From Tetrahymena elliotti 4EA (Eukaryota; Ciliophora; Oligohymenophorea; Hymenostomatida; Tetrahymenidae): 64,000 bases of DNA. Shown piece after piece: positions 12,826 to 25,173 of the stretch. The stretch is taken from positions 1,388,880-1,452,879 of the forward strand of contig JH720307.1 in the NCBI GenBank assembly GCA_000231825.2. The letters run 5' to 3'. The notes beneath the pieces are model-generated. The model searched no databases. It saw nothing but the letters and a program-made list of their open reading frames with translations, and was not told where the DNA came from. How positions within the stretch are numbered: position 1 is the first letter of the stretch; every line of letters starts with the position of its first letter. Position numbers and translations under genes: made by a program.

Positions 12826-13807
12826 TCACTTTTGATTTAAATTAAAAAATAAATTTTAAAAGTTAATTAAATTTTTATTATTTTTAAAATCAAACTTTTT
12901 AACCTATAAAAATTCAAAAATTTAAGCTTAAAAACTAGCTGATACGATAGGCTCAAAAAACTTAGATATGTAAATATAACTTAAAAATAGTCCAAGTCCA
13001 CTGAATAAAGCTATTGTTAGATAAATAAAGAAGTATTTAAGAGTAAAAAGAGCAAAAACTCCACCAGAATCTGTACTAAATGGTTCTCAATTAATTTATA
13101 AATACTAAAAATGTTATTCATTAAAAAAAAAGTATCTTTATATCATCCTTCAATTTATTTTAAAAAAATATCAAACTGTAAAAATGATATTGCTTTGCTT
13201 ATCTATGAATAATTCAATTTAACTAAATTTTTAAATAAAAAATAAACAATTATGAAAAACTTATTTGGTAAAATTCAGTTTAATTTCATATCTTACATTT
13301 TTATAAAAGTTATGATTTTGTCATTTTTTCCTTATTTAACAACAAAAATATTTGAATTCTTAATGCTTATCAAAGTAGAATCAACAGAATAACTTAAAAC
13401 TAGCCTTTAGTTTTAAAATTTGTTATTTATATATAAAAAAATTTTTCGGATAAACATTTTCTAAAAGTATCTAAGATAAATAGTGATGCTACAAAATTTA
13501 AAGCAAACCTTTAAAAAAATTTGATTAAATTATTATGCATATGTATTCTATTTGTATGTAGCCTTTACTAAGGCAGTACCCTAGGGTACTATATATATAT
13601 ATATATAATTTACATACAATATTTTACAAAATTATAAAAAGCTGTTATTTTCCTTAATAGTATCTATTGTATAAAAAATTATCAATTCAAAAAACAAATT
13701 CTTTTAAATATTTTCCTTTAAACAAATTGATTAAATTAAACCTAAGAAACTGTTTTTTCAACTTTCTTTTTTCCTGTATAACTAAGTAAAAACTTTTAGA
13801 CTCTCAT
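12826..13807 (-). CDS. Fragmented membrane-protein gene, exons incomplete
   Basis: Several coding-looking minus-strand pieces lie in order: ATG exon about 13742-13807 (MRVQKFLLSYTGKKKVEKTV), about 13300-13440 (SYSVDSTLISIKNSNIF), about 13150-13225 (QIELFIDKQSNIIFT) and 12826-13090. The last holds a clear hydrophobic hairpin (KYFFIYLTIALFSGLGLFLS). This suggests a type I membrane protein with a lumenal N-terminal part and a C-terminal membrane anchor. The hairpin is weakly like the last helix of OST5/TMEM258 subunits, but that is only a resemblance. Exon joins do not all agree in phase, so some exons are missing or misplaced. A palindromic element (13552-13619) lies inside, presumably in an intron. 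Confidence 0.4.
13552..13619. repeat. 68-bp nested palindromic element
   Basis: Terminal inverted repeats TTGTATGTA (13552-13560) and TACATACAA (13611-13619) enclose three things. These are a GCCTT/AAGGC hairpin (13561-13574), a perfect 16-bp palindrome AGTACCCTAGGGTACT (13575-13590) and an AT dinucleotide run (13591-13607). It could form a cruciform; it resembles a tiny MITE or excised-element footprint in layout only. Confidence 0.6.
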
Positions 13808-14055
13808 AAGCTCATTTTAAGGAAACTTAAAATAAGGTCCGATTTGGTAATTTGAAAAATAAAAGTGGGGGGTTTTCTTAATACACAAAGGATTAAAGTA
13901 TTTTGATTTATTAATAATCAACTTCAAAAATTATTGAAGTGTTTATTTTTAAGGATTTTTTGATCAAATCAAATTTAATAGAAATAATTCTTAAAAATGA
14001 CTATCTATTTTCATTTTTCTAAAAAAGTGCTTTAAATTCTTGTTTTTAGCATAGC

Positions 14056-14611
14056 ATGAATATAGTTTTGATAAGTAATGAATATTATTAAAGTATTAAT
14101 GAAATTCAAGCTCTATATTATGATATTTTACTATAAATTGATGAGATGTTACTCCTAAAGTATGATTAAAATTTATAAACAGATATTCCTTTTAACATAA
14201 TTTCCAAAAGAGATCTAAAGTATAAAAGAACTAAAATTTTTAATGTAAAGTCATTTTTTTTTAATTTGCTATTATTATTCTCTAGACATTGAGATTTTAT
14301 TTAAAGACTATGTTGAATTAATAATTCAAAAGAATATATCTAGTTTATAATTTACTATTTTTTTATTCAAAATTAATTACAAAAAAATTAAGGTAGTGTT
14401 TAAACAAATAATTTTTAATTCTAGCTTTTATTCTATTTTAGATTCTAGTACAAATAAATTAGGATAAGCATTAATTGATCAATAACTCTATTTGTTGAAG
14501 AAGAAGAATTCATCAATCTGTCTTAAATCTGTCTTAAGTTTAAATATTTTTATGATTTTTCTTAAATAAAAAACTAAAATAATGGAATTTATTTTTATTT
14601 ATTTTGATTGA
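14056..14611 (+). CDS. Small gene of unknown function
   Basis: Exon 1 (14056-14244) starts at an ATG and has good ciliate codons (MNIVLISNEYYQSINEI). A second exon begins around 14286-14294 (ILFKDYVELIIQKNISSL). A third, 14442-14611 (SSTNKLGQALIDQQLYLLKK), ends at TGA 14609-14611. GT..AG borders are present at each gap, but the second exon's 3' end is not fixed. The product would be about 130-150 aa, partly helical, with no recognised motif. It reads toward the Fab1 gene 340 bp downstream on the same strand. Confidence 0.45.
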
Positions 14612-14950
14612 TTATAAGGATCATAATATTATAATTTTTATTTAATAATCATTGAAATGAATAGCTTTAATAATAGGTAACAAAAGTGTGCTTAAGTATG
14701 CACTAAGCAAATATTTATAGTCAATAATATCTTAAAAATTACAATATGGTCTTACTGATGATATCAAATTCATAAAGTAAGATAAGTATGGTATAAAATA
14801 CCAAAAATTTTAATAGACCTAGAGAATTGAAAAGAAAATATAAAAGAAAAAATATTGTTTAAAATTGATATTAATCTTTTATAAGTTGATTATATAAAAT
14901 AATAAACATAAGCATTACATCAATAATTAGGAATTTTTTTTATTTCCAAA
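14612..14950. other. Intergenic, 5' flank of Fab1 gene
   Basis: A/T-rich, no coding signal. It ends in an A-rich run before the Fab1 ATG (CCAAAATGG), the usual ciliate start context. Confidence 0.5.
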
Positions 14951-17900
14951 ATGGATTAGGCTCCTTCTTAAAATGGTGGAATTTAATATGAGAGACCTCA
15001 AGCAAGGAAAATGTCCACGCGCACATTAAAGTAGTTAGAGAGAAAGTATAAGGCTAAGTTTGCAAAACCTTAGACTTGGAAAAAGGATGAAGATTCAAAG
15101 TTGTGTTTTATTTGCCAAAAAGAATTCAATTTTTTGTATCGAAGAAGACATCATTGCAGAAAATGCGCTAATTTATTCTGTTCAAAGTAAACATTTTTTT
15201 ATCAAAATATAATAAAGAAGCTTATATTAATTTAAAAAAATCATTTAGCTGCTCTAATTATTTCCTATCACTTCTCTTCGACCCACATTCTGAAGCTGAT
15301 AAAGAAACACGTTTATGCAAAAATTGTTTCGATTAGTTTAAGCAATCAATTGAATAGGAATAAAAGAATAGTATGATTGGATTGGTATAAATAATATTTA
15401 TATAATTTTGAAAAATAAATTAATAAAAGGCGAAGAGGAGGAGGAATCATTAAGCTCTGATGAAGAAGATGAAGAGGAAAATTCATCAAAAATAACAAAT
15501 AGAATAGATCTTAAAGATTAGTTTGAGATTAAGCTTAAAACTTTGATTAGATATATTTTCCAGTAAGAAAAGAAGCTATCCAATGTTCCAAATTTTTGTG
15601 ATTAATATATAGAGCGCACATTTAATTTTACAATGTATTGTTTGAAGAATTTGCGTTGTCGTTTGAGAAAATAAGACAATGAAAAAAGAATAGAAAAATT
15701 TCATGAGATGGATATAAATAGATTTGTGATAATAAAAACTTGTTTGCATAAAGATGCTAATTAATTCACCTATGTAAATGGAATTATAAATAGCAAAAAT
15801 GTAGCTAAAAAGAATATGTTTACTTAGTTTGGAGCTAAAAAAGATACATCTTCTGTTATTTAATACTAACAATAAAGGAGTAGCAACAACAGTTCATTTG
15901 ATGGAAGCCATACCAACAATGGATCTTAAACTCCAATAAATTAAGGTGTTAGATGTATGATAATAGGCGTTTCAGTTGATATATTTAGTAATACAGACAC
16001 TAATTATCCAGACTTATAATAAATCATTTAGAAATAAAGATTATATATATAGAGAATAGTTGAAGGAATCAAACAATTTAAGCCATAAATTATTTTCTGC
16101 AGAGAAAATGTTAATTAAGATGTATTAACTCAGTTAGAATAAGAAAAAATTACTGTTGTGCAAAAAATAAAAAATAATGTTATCCTTAAGATAGCAGAAT
16201 GTGCAAGATGTTTGATAATTGATGATATCTCTCTGATTTTGCCTCAGAATAGTAACTAATAAAGCCAAAAGTTAAGTAGTCAAATTACTAAAAGCTATAT
16301 TGGTAATTTGTATAGTGTCTATTTTAAGACTTTCTAGTTTGTAACCAAATCAAAAACTTATATGTTCCTAGTTTAGCCAGAAAAATCTTCAGCATATCAC
16401 GTTTCTCTTCTTATTACTGGACCTGAGTTGGAAATTCTGAAACAATTCAAAAGGAATCTTCAAGGTAAAATAACAAATTAGATTTTAATTTAAGCTAAAA
16501 ATTCCATTATTTTGTATAGAAGCAAGCAAATTAACTTCTGAGTTTGTAATTTTTCAATGGATAAAAAAATCTTTTACAATAATTTGTTTGCAATTTTAAT
16601 TCTTTTATAATATTATTTTTACTATTTCAAAAGTCATATTAAGATTGGCTCGTCATCTTTACTTGGAGTAGGAAATAGTGTACACAAATAATGAAATGAT
16701 CAACAAAAGTAATAAAAAAGTTAGAAAATATTACATTCAGCAACTAGAAAATGAATACATAGTAAAAATTAATACTCTTATTGACTTATTTTAATGATTT
16801 AATTACTTAAAACAAAAAGGATTTTGGCAACTTAAATAACTTCATAGATGATAAAATAGGTTTATCTGATTATCTCTATAGTGACAATTAAAAATTCTCT
16901 TATGTTTGCATATAATACAAGAAAGTAGAATGGAATTAATTTGATGGTGTTAATTCGAATGAAGAATTGGAAAAATATTTATAAGATAAGAAAATCAGTT
17001 ATGAACATTCTAAAATTAATACTTTGGTTAAATATTGCGGTGAGTTTGAGCATGAATAAATTTCTTTTTATTAAGTCAAAGATATTAGTTTAGGTAAATA
17101 TTTTAAATGCTTATTTTCTTTAATTTCATGTTATTCTTAATTGAATTTAATATTTTTAATTTTTAAATAATTAATTTATTGAATGAGTTGCAATTTGCAA
17201 AAGAATTTTTGTAAAAAAATATTTATATCCAATAGACCTACAATTTTAATTTTGAAAAATATTTTTTGTAAAAATAAATAGCTGATAAATTGTACTCAAT
17301 TTACAAAGAAAGATACACAAGTTGTGATTATAAGGAATGTAAAACTCCAAGATATAATCACTATCACCTTTATGTAAGAAATAAATGCTATATTAAATTG
17401 AGTATTTCTGAAAGAATGGATTCCAACATTGCTAAAAAAATAAAAGATATCCCAGTGCAGGCTCGTACTAAGACAGAGAGTGGATTATAACTTATCTAGG
17501 GATAAAAAAATTTAATTCCCAACTAAAACAAAATTAAAGGAGATGAACAAATGAGATATGAAAAATACTAAAATTAATAGAATGTTATTTAATATTAATA
17601 TCATAGTCATTAAAGAAATCATACTAGAAGCCCTTAAAAGTAGTAAGTTGAAGGTCTTAAAAAAGTAAAAATGCATCCTAAAGATTAAATTTTACAATAT
17701 ATTTTATGTGAATAATGTGATCAAAAAATAACTTCTGTATGCACAATAGTTGTTGGAAAGACTCTTACTGAATATTCATTTAATAGATTCTTATAACATA
17801 TGTTTTAAGAATACTCAGAAGCTTACAAAAAAGAGAAGCTGAATTAGTTAAAAGAATGTAAAGATATTAAGGAAGTTACAACAGGATAATCTACAGTTGT

Positions 17901-20900
17901 TTAAAATAAATGTACTCATCAAATAAGGAGCAGAGTTTTCAAAATTAAAGATGTTGAAATTAAATTTTAAGTTGGAAAGACTAATGTATTTTCTTTTAGC
18001 AAATTATCTTTTATTCCAGAGCCAGTTCAAGATAAAGTTAAAGAATTGGATTCCTTGTATTACAAAGAATCTTTCTAAAATTTTAAGCAATTCTTTAAAG
18101 TTATGATAGCAGATACTTAGACTCGTTTTTAGAAGCTAAATGATATTGTATTTTAGAAAAAGATAAGCAAATAATAAAACTTTTTCCATATAATTGATAT
18201 GTATAAATCTTGTATCGAAAGAATGGAAAGTGAAAAAGAGCATATCATTCAACAAATAGATACTTCTAAAATTATGAATTACAGTAGTGTAATATAGCTC
18301 TATATCTTAGAATAGAGAATGAATATTGGTCTCAATCGTCTCAACTGCTTACAAAAAGAAATCATTTAAAAGAAATATAAATAATTTGAAAAATAGCATT
18401 TGTAATATTCTCATTAAATAATATTTTCATTTTAAATTAAATTTTTTTAAATATGTAAAAAGAGATGAAACCATCCACAATACTCACTAAATGGAATTAG
18501 ACAACAGCATTTTAGATGAAGAAATTTATGACTTAAAAGAGTAAATTATTTATTAAAAAATTTAGTAATATTAATTGAAGAAAAAAAAAGAGATTTTAAA
18601 ATTTGATTATTTTACAGTAAAATTTAAATAAAAACTAAATAATTTTAAGTGAATTGTTGTTTTATTATTTATGAAAAAGCCACATATTTTTTGTTTACCT
18701 CTTAAAAATATCTGTGATTAAATTAAAAAAACTTTTAACTTAATAGAATTGATTAGACACATAAATTCAAAGGTTACTCAACCACATTAAATGTTTAGGA
18801 AGAAAGATAGAAAGATGATTATATGTGTTAGCCATTTGTAATTTTTTAAAAGATATTCCTATTTTTTCAAGTTTCAACTTGAATTATTTATTTATGTTTG
18901 TTAATTTAAATTATATTGATGAAAAGGAATACATTGCTGTCTATGAAAAGAACTATCACAGTATGATTGCATGGGCATTAAACACAAAATAATATTGCAG
19001 ATTTCTTAAAGACACAGGTAATATTTAGCTTCTAGATTATATAAATTTTCAACATTCTTATTCTCTAAAATAATAATTTTGATTAGGTTTAAATGGATAA
19101 AAAATAAGTAAAAGTACTTTAGTAGAAATGCTAAAAAAGAAAAACATTGATCCAAATTTGGATGATAAACAAAAAATTGAGGAAAATAAATTCACTGTAA
19201 AATTAATGAAAGGATAAGAATTAGATTGTTTGATAAAATATGATTCTTATTTCTAAAATTTGAATTTAATTCAAAAAGATTCTTAACTTGATCTCAGTAA
19301 AGTTTATAGCAATTAAGATTAGAATAATTATTTGAGATCTAATTCTGAACATTATAGATCATAAAGCTACTAGCCTACTCATATAGCTAATAACGATCCA
19401 TATTTAGTTTCTTAAAATGTTCATCATTCTAATTTCTACAATTAATCTTAAAATTAGAACCATGAAACAAATAATGATTCATAGTGCTTTAAGAGTAAGG
19501 AAGATTTAACAAAGGATTTAAATGATATCTCTAATAATGAAGATTTGATTATAGAACAATCTTCATAGAACCTTGATAACAACACTTAAAGTGGTGATGA
19601 GTCTATTGGATCTAGAGGCATTCTCCCTGAAAAAGTTTTACCTCCTAAAAATGCAAAATAATCTAAATCTGGCAATAATATAAAAGAAAGCTTAAATAAT
19701 CTATTCTATAAAAATGGCGATTCAAAATCATCTTAAAATAATCAAGCTGATGATGGGTAATAAGAAGCCAGATAGAACATTTTCAAGAAAAAATCTTCAT
19801 AGAATAATTTAGTTGAATTTGGTTAGTAATAACAAGAAATTAAAAAGAAATCATCTCAAAACAACTTAGTTGAGTATGGCTAGTAACCACAAGAAATCAA
19901 GAAAAAATCCTCTTAGAATAATCTTGTTGAGTATGGCTAACAGCAATAATTAGAAATAAAGAAAAAATCTTCTTAAAATAATTTAGTAGAATATGGATAA
20001 TAGCAATAAGAAGTCAAAATATAAAAGAAATCCTCTCAAAATAATTTAGTTGAATATGCATAATAATAATTAGAACAAAAGTATTCTTTTGGTATTAAGA
20101 AGAAATCATCTCAAACCAATTTATTAGAAAACTCTTAAAATCTAGATGTGAAGTTAGCCAAAGATTTAAGTTAAAATTAAACACTAAATATCCATAATTA
20201 GTTACTTCAACATAATATTCACTCACATAGCTCAAATAATTTAAATTATGTTAACGCTCCTCCTTAAAATTAAAATCAAACTTAAGTTTAAATTTAACAC
20301 CGTGCTACCCATTAATCAATAACTTCAAATTCATAATATACAAATGCTTTTACAAGTATGGTTACAAATAATGAAATTGAGCAATCTAATGTAGTTAAAC
20401 TTACAACAAGAAATAATGACCTTAGTGCAAAATTGAATTTAGGTGGTAGTGGGAACTCAGTAGAAAAAATAAGTGAAGTTCATATTCTCTTTGCTAAATA
20501 ATTTGAAGCCTTTAGAAATCTTTATGGTATTCCATAGGAGAGAATAATAGAATCTCTGAGAACATGCGCTGTAATTAAGTTACCTGGAGGATAAACTCAA
20601 AGCTCATTTGTGAAAACTCATGATGAGTTGTTTGTAGTAAAAGAAGTTTCTTAATTAGAATTTAATTATTTCTAGGAATTTGCTCTTTAGTATTTAGACC
20701 ACATGTCATCAAATCCAAACTCTTTGCTAGCAAAAATGTATGGCTTTTTCATAGTCTCTTGCGAGGGAGATAAAAAGTATTATGCAGTTATGGAAAATAT
20801 TTTCTATGGAATGGATAAAGATAACTGCCTTAGCTATGATCTTAAAGGCTCTAAGAAACGTCGTTTTAGAAGAGAAACAGATATAGGACTTGATACTAAT

Positions 20901-21221
20901 TTTATGATTGATATGAACTGTGAACCTTTCTTTATCGATAACTCTTCTTATCAGTAATTTGATAAAACTATAAGATCGGATAGTGATTTCTTAGCCACAT
21001 AACAAGTTGTTGATTATTCTCTTCTTCTTATTTGCGATAAAAATAAGAAAGTATTGCGTCTTGGTATCATTGACTATTTTAGAAAATACGATCTCTTAAA
21101 ATATTTAGAAAAGAATATTAAACAATTCGTATACAAAGAAGATCCTACTATTGTTGAGCCTAACAGATATAAAGAGAGATTTGTAAAAACTCTTACAAGA
21201 AGATTTTTCTGTAAAGTTTGA
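14951..21221 (+). CDS. FAB1: Phosphatidylinositol 3-phosphate 5-kinase (Fab1/PIKfyve)
   Basis: Ten exons (14951-15186, 15249-15370, 15430-16464, 16634-16761, 16820-17093, 17282-18401, 18463-18616, 18680-18837, 18872-19017, 19087-21221) sum exactly to 1835 aa. The N-terminus holds a FYVE zinc finger (CFICQ, RRRHHCRKC, CSNCSNYF, CKNC), which binds PI3P on endosomes. An acidic linker and a TCP-1-like chaperonin domain (CMIIGVSVD to about residue 500) follow, then a Cys-rich region. The C-terminal PIPK catalytic domain (about 1588-1835) shows GGQTQSSFVKT, the ATP-site Lys in LFVVKEV, YDLKGS, DYSLLL and the IIDYFRKYD segment. It should make PI(3,5)P2 for vacuole and endosome homeostasis. Six tandem copies of KKSSQNNLVEYGQQ (19780-20130) sit before the kinase. 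One intron is only 34 nt. Confidence 0.93.
19780..20130 (+). repeat. Tandem coding repeat in Fab1 gene
   Basis: Six imperfect units of about 54-63 bp encode KKSSQNNLVEYGQQ followed by 2-6 variable residues, mostly Gln/Glu/Ile/Lys. Unit ends vary in TAA, TAG and CAA codons for Gln, so the copies are not freshly duplicated. The unit looks like a phosphorylatable, basic-Ser-Gln linear motif array. Confidence 0.85.
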
Positions 21222-22220
21222 CTGAATGAATCTCAAGGATTTGAACAATTTACTTTCTATATCAAATTTTAAATATCAAAATTTTCTTAATAAAATCCTA
21301 TGAATAAAATATATATATAATTCGTTAAAACATAATAAATTTTACATTTTCTTTCACCATTTCTTTAGCTAATAAACTATCTAAAAAATCTAATTTTTTG
21401 CTATTTCAATTCTTAACAATTTCATTTCAGCTATTTACTCGTTGCAACAAATCTATTTTAAAAACTAATTTCAGACTTTCTCAAAATAAATTTTCTAAAA
21501 TTTATTTTGTTCTAATCTCATATTAATCAAGATTTATTTAAATATTTATGAATTACAAAATAAGATCTTCATAAAAAAGATTAAAATCATTTTTGGCAGA
21601 AATAATTTTGAAAATCTTTTTATTTTGATTGAATAATTTAATCAAAAACTGATAATTGACTTTCACAAAAATAATTTCTGAACTATGTGAATATACTTTT
21701 TGAATTTATTTTTGGTCATCGAAATAAAATAATTTTTTTGTTTAATGATTTTATATAAAATAATCTTTTTAAATTGAGAATATTTCAATAAATTCCTATG
21801 ATTTAACCAAGTTTATTTAGTTTTATCAAAAAAAAAAAAGAAATTTCCTAAAAAGTTCTCTTTTTATTTGAAGCTTTTAGTTATTTTTATTACCTAAAAT
21901 TAAAAAATTAGTATTAAAAATAGCTATAGAAATAGTGTTGTTAAAATGAATGAATTTATGATATATATCTTTATATTGGAGAATAAAGCTCTTTAAAGTA
22001 GTAAAATACTTAACTAAATTACACAAAATAATCATTGAAATACACACAAAAACATGGACCAATGCATTAAAATATTTTTGATAGAAGAACTTCAGAAACT
22101 AAAAATAATGAATCTATCTAAGTATGTATCCAGCTGATATGTAAATAATGCACTCCCTTTGAAGAAGGATTAAAGATACCTTTCTTCTTAAGATTACTGC
22201 TTTTGCATAATTAATTCAAA
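21222..22220. other. Intergenic between convergent genes
   Basis: 3' flanks of Fab1 (+) and the acyl carrier protein gene (-). Very A/T-rich, no credible coding or structured segment. Confidence 0.5.
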
Positions 22221-23101
22221 TCAAATAGCGTTAATATTCTTAAGGATGTAATTAACAACTTATTCTAAATTTTCAAATCCTTCAAAAATACCATCAGGGA
22301 AAAGGATAGTGAATTCATGTTCAATAGAAGCTAATAAAGCAGTTTGGTCTAAGCTATCCAAACCTAATTTCTTGAAATTTGAATCCCATCTGAGATTTTT
22401 CAAATTAACTTATTCAAAATTTGATAAAACTTTCAAGATTCTAGATTCAACCTATAATAATTTTGAAATAATAATATTTTTAATACTATTGCAGACTCTA
22501 TTTATTTAAAATCTATTTTATAATAAATGATTGGTATTGAAAAATTATGATATTAATTCTATTTCTTTTAAAAATATATCTAATCTTGCTTATGTTTTTA
22601 ATTGTTCTAATTTTATACTAAAAAACCTTCCATTTATTTCATCCCATCATTTTTTTTGGTAAAAAAAATCGCTAAATTTCTAAAGAAATTCATCATACTT
22701 CTTATTTCTCAAGAGTTTCTGTATTGAATTTGTTTTCTTTGGGGAGGTTGTTAGCCCAAGTAGCGGAATTAGTTTCAACCCTGGCTCTGTCCTTATTATC
22801 TTAGCTGTTTTAAACAATTTAAAAATATTTATTTGCTTGTAAATAACTATGATTTTTAATGAAAATTTAAATGATTGATCTGCTTTCATTTTATTGGTAA
22901 ATTAGATCCAGAGCTATGATAATTGCGATTTACAATTAAATTGAGTAAAAACAAAAACTATGTGCATATTTATCAACAATATGACATATTCTCCTAACTA
23001 ATTGAACTTGAAAATATTTACAAGTAGTAGACTGGTCTGTATTAGATCTTGGGAGCAACTAATACTAATTATTTGCTAAATCTTAAAACTTATCTCAACA
23101 T
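22221..23101 (-). CDS. Mitochondrial acyl carrier protein
   Basis: Three exons (23022-23101, 22699-22804, 22221-22451) join in phase to 138 aa. The first exon is a basic, hydroxyl-poor amphipathic leader (MLRQVLRFSKQLVLVAPKIQ) typical of mitochondrial import. The last exon has the ACP core: RILKVLSNFEQV, then LGLDSLDQTALLASIEHEF, in which the Ser of DSLD takes the 4'-phosphopantetheine arm, then an acidic helix III. Family knowledge: it carries acyl chains for mitochondrial fatty acid synthesis and lipoate, and is the NDUFAB1-type subunit of complex I. Introns of 217 and 247 nt are long for so small a gene. The short middle exon was placed by phase and codon use; a competing frame there ends in TGA. 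Confidence 0.88.
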
Positions 23102-23927
23102 TTCAATATATTTTCTCTATCCTCTTTTCTAAAGTAAATATCCTTTGATAATTTGATAAATATATTTTTCTTTTATTCTTTGATTTTTTAGTTATCTTGT
23201 ATATCTTCTTTTAATCTGATTACCATTCTAAATATCTAGTTAAATAAAATGATAAATGCTCTTTCATTATTCAATAATTAATGCATACATCTCATCTTTA
23301 CTCAATTAATATTAAATAATTTTTATTTAAATTTTCATAAGCTATACAATTTATATTAACCAAATTATTTGCCTTTTATCTGCTTAAATCATAAATTAAT
23401 TTTATTTTTTTGATAAAAATCCTTGATTTCTTATTTAATTTAGTTTATTTACAAATTAATTTATTTTTGTTTCAAAAAAATTTTCTCAGATAAAGAGAAA
23501 ATTAAATTTCAATATTAAAAATACAAAAACATTATAAAATTAAAAATAGTTTTAAGTTCTCTTAAATCTTTAATATATAATTATTATTTTAATTTAATTG
23601 TTTTATTATGTTAATAAAGATTTTATTTTCAAAGCCAATGTAACTTTAAAAATTTAAATTAAATCAACCATTTTTAACTAATAAAAAAATATTTTTTATT
23701 AAACTTTTACAGGTTTTTTAAAATCAGAGGATTTAATTTTTATTTAATATTTTGATTGGCTAGAATTTCTAAAATTTTAGATTTAGAATATCATGTTAAG
23801 TATCTGCAATACAAAAAAATTAACTTTTAATTATTAATAAAAGGTTTTTAAATATTTACTTTTCAAAAATATATTCTATGAAAACTAAAAAATTTTAGAA
23901 TTTTATTAAATAGAGTTATTTTTTGGT
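23102..23927. other. Intergenic, shared 5' region
   Basis: Between the divergent acyl carrier protein gene and a small plus-strand reading frame. A/T-rich; nothing recognised. Confidence 0.45.
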
Positions 23928-24209
23928 ATGACTAATCTTTAAGCTTAAAAAAAAATAATAGTAGTTATTAATATTTTTTTGTTATGTTCATTCTTCTTTA
24001 TCTATTTTAGCTATACTCAGGTAAACAATCATCAAAGTGTAATTAATAGAACTTCTTAAATTGATTAAAATGAATAATTTTTTATGGATTTATTTTATTT
24101 TAAATCATAAAACTATTTTGGTTCAAAATAATGCAAATTTATAATTATAAATTATTAACCTTATTTTAAATAAATACAAGAATATACAAATTTTAAATAT
24201 TTAATTTGA
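23928..24209 (+). CDS. Possible small signal-anchor protein
   Basis: An ATG-started frame of 93 codons encodes a short Gln/Lys head, then a strong hydrophobic helix (IIVVINIFLLCSFFFIYFSY). A polar Asn/Gln region follows (TQVNNHQSVINRTSQIDQN). The layout of a type II or signal-anchor protein and the mixed Gln codons support coding. The last 30 residues look like A/T noise and may be an intron read through. A further exon near 24232 (CIHDSSFTSILH) is possible. No family recognised. Confidence 0.4.
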
Positions 24210-25173
24210 AATTTCAATTAATATTTCTAGAATTGTATTCATGATTCATCCTTTACTTCTATTTTACATTAAAGTAGGTATTAAAAGCTTTTTATTTGAT
24301 GTGTAAAGTATTTAATCCTTTTTTTAAAAGAAGAGCAAATAAACCAACTTTGAGATTTTAATTAAAAAATAAAACTTTGAATAAACATAAATTTCAAAAG
24401 ATATCATTGAAATAAAAAATTTTTTTACATTTTTTAAGAAAAAGGAAACTAATTTTCTATTAGTATTTTTACTTTTATATAGATTTAAAAATAATTATTC
24501 TTTATATTTTTACTACATAAATAAATTTTATTTATCTTTTTATTTATTTTAGAGTTTAGTTAAAATATTGTTAATGCTGACTGACTATGAATAAAGTGTT
24601 TTATTGGTTTTTAATAATTAAATAGAATTATCCCTACTTTTTATCAAATACTGTTTATTTTTATGTTTTTTATTCTATGAGAAATAAAAATGCGGTGTCA
24701 GAAAATTTTTTTAATTTTTAATGAAGAGTCATGCTGGCTTTATTTTTGATGACCTAAAATATATCAATGCATTATTTTGATAATTAAATTTTTATCTTCA
24801 TCACTGAAATTTAATTAAATATTTTTTTTAAAAGTAGATGATTTTGATTGAAGAAGGATGAAGATAGCCACAAAATTAAAAAATTTCTAATTCATTATCT
24901 TTAGGATCATCTTATCATGGTGTAAATTTTAAAATAGTAAAAATTTAGAGCATTTATTCAGATTGATTACCTATAGATCTATTTATCTTTCTTTTTATCG
25001 CTTTGTATTGATTTATTGATACTTAGAAAACTCCGCGAAGGCCAGCTTATTAGAAAACAAATTATAAATATATTAAAACCAAACAAATAAAAAAAAGTAA
25101 AAAAAGTAAAAGAAATTATTTAATAAATTATTCCTCATTAGAATCAGTCATTAATTAGTTAAGATTAATAGAA
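24210..25173. other. Intergenic, 5' flank of Cdh1 gene
   Basis: A/T-rich with scattered short G/C patches (for example 25030-25055). No open frame with convincing codon use. Confidence 0.45.

Noticed and set aside
15576..15872. 98-aa minus-strand frame
   Set aside because: Antisense of Fab1 exon 3.
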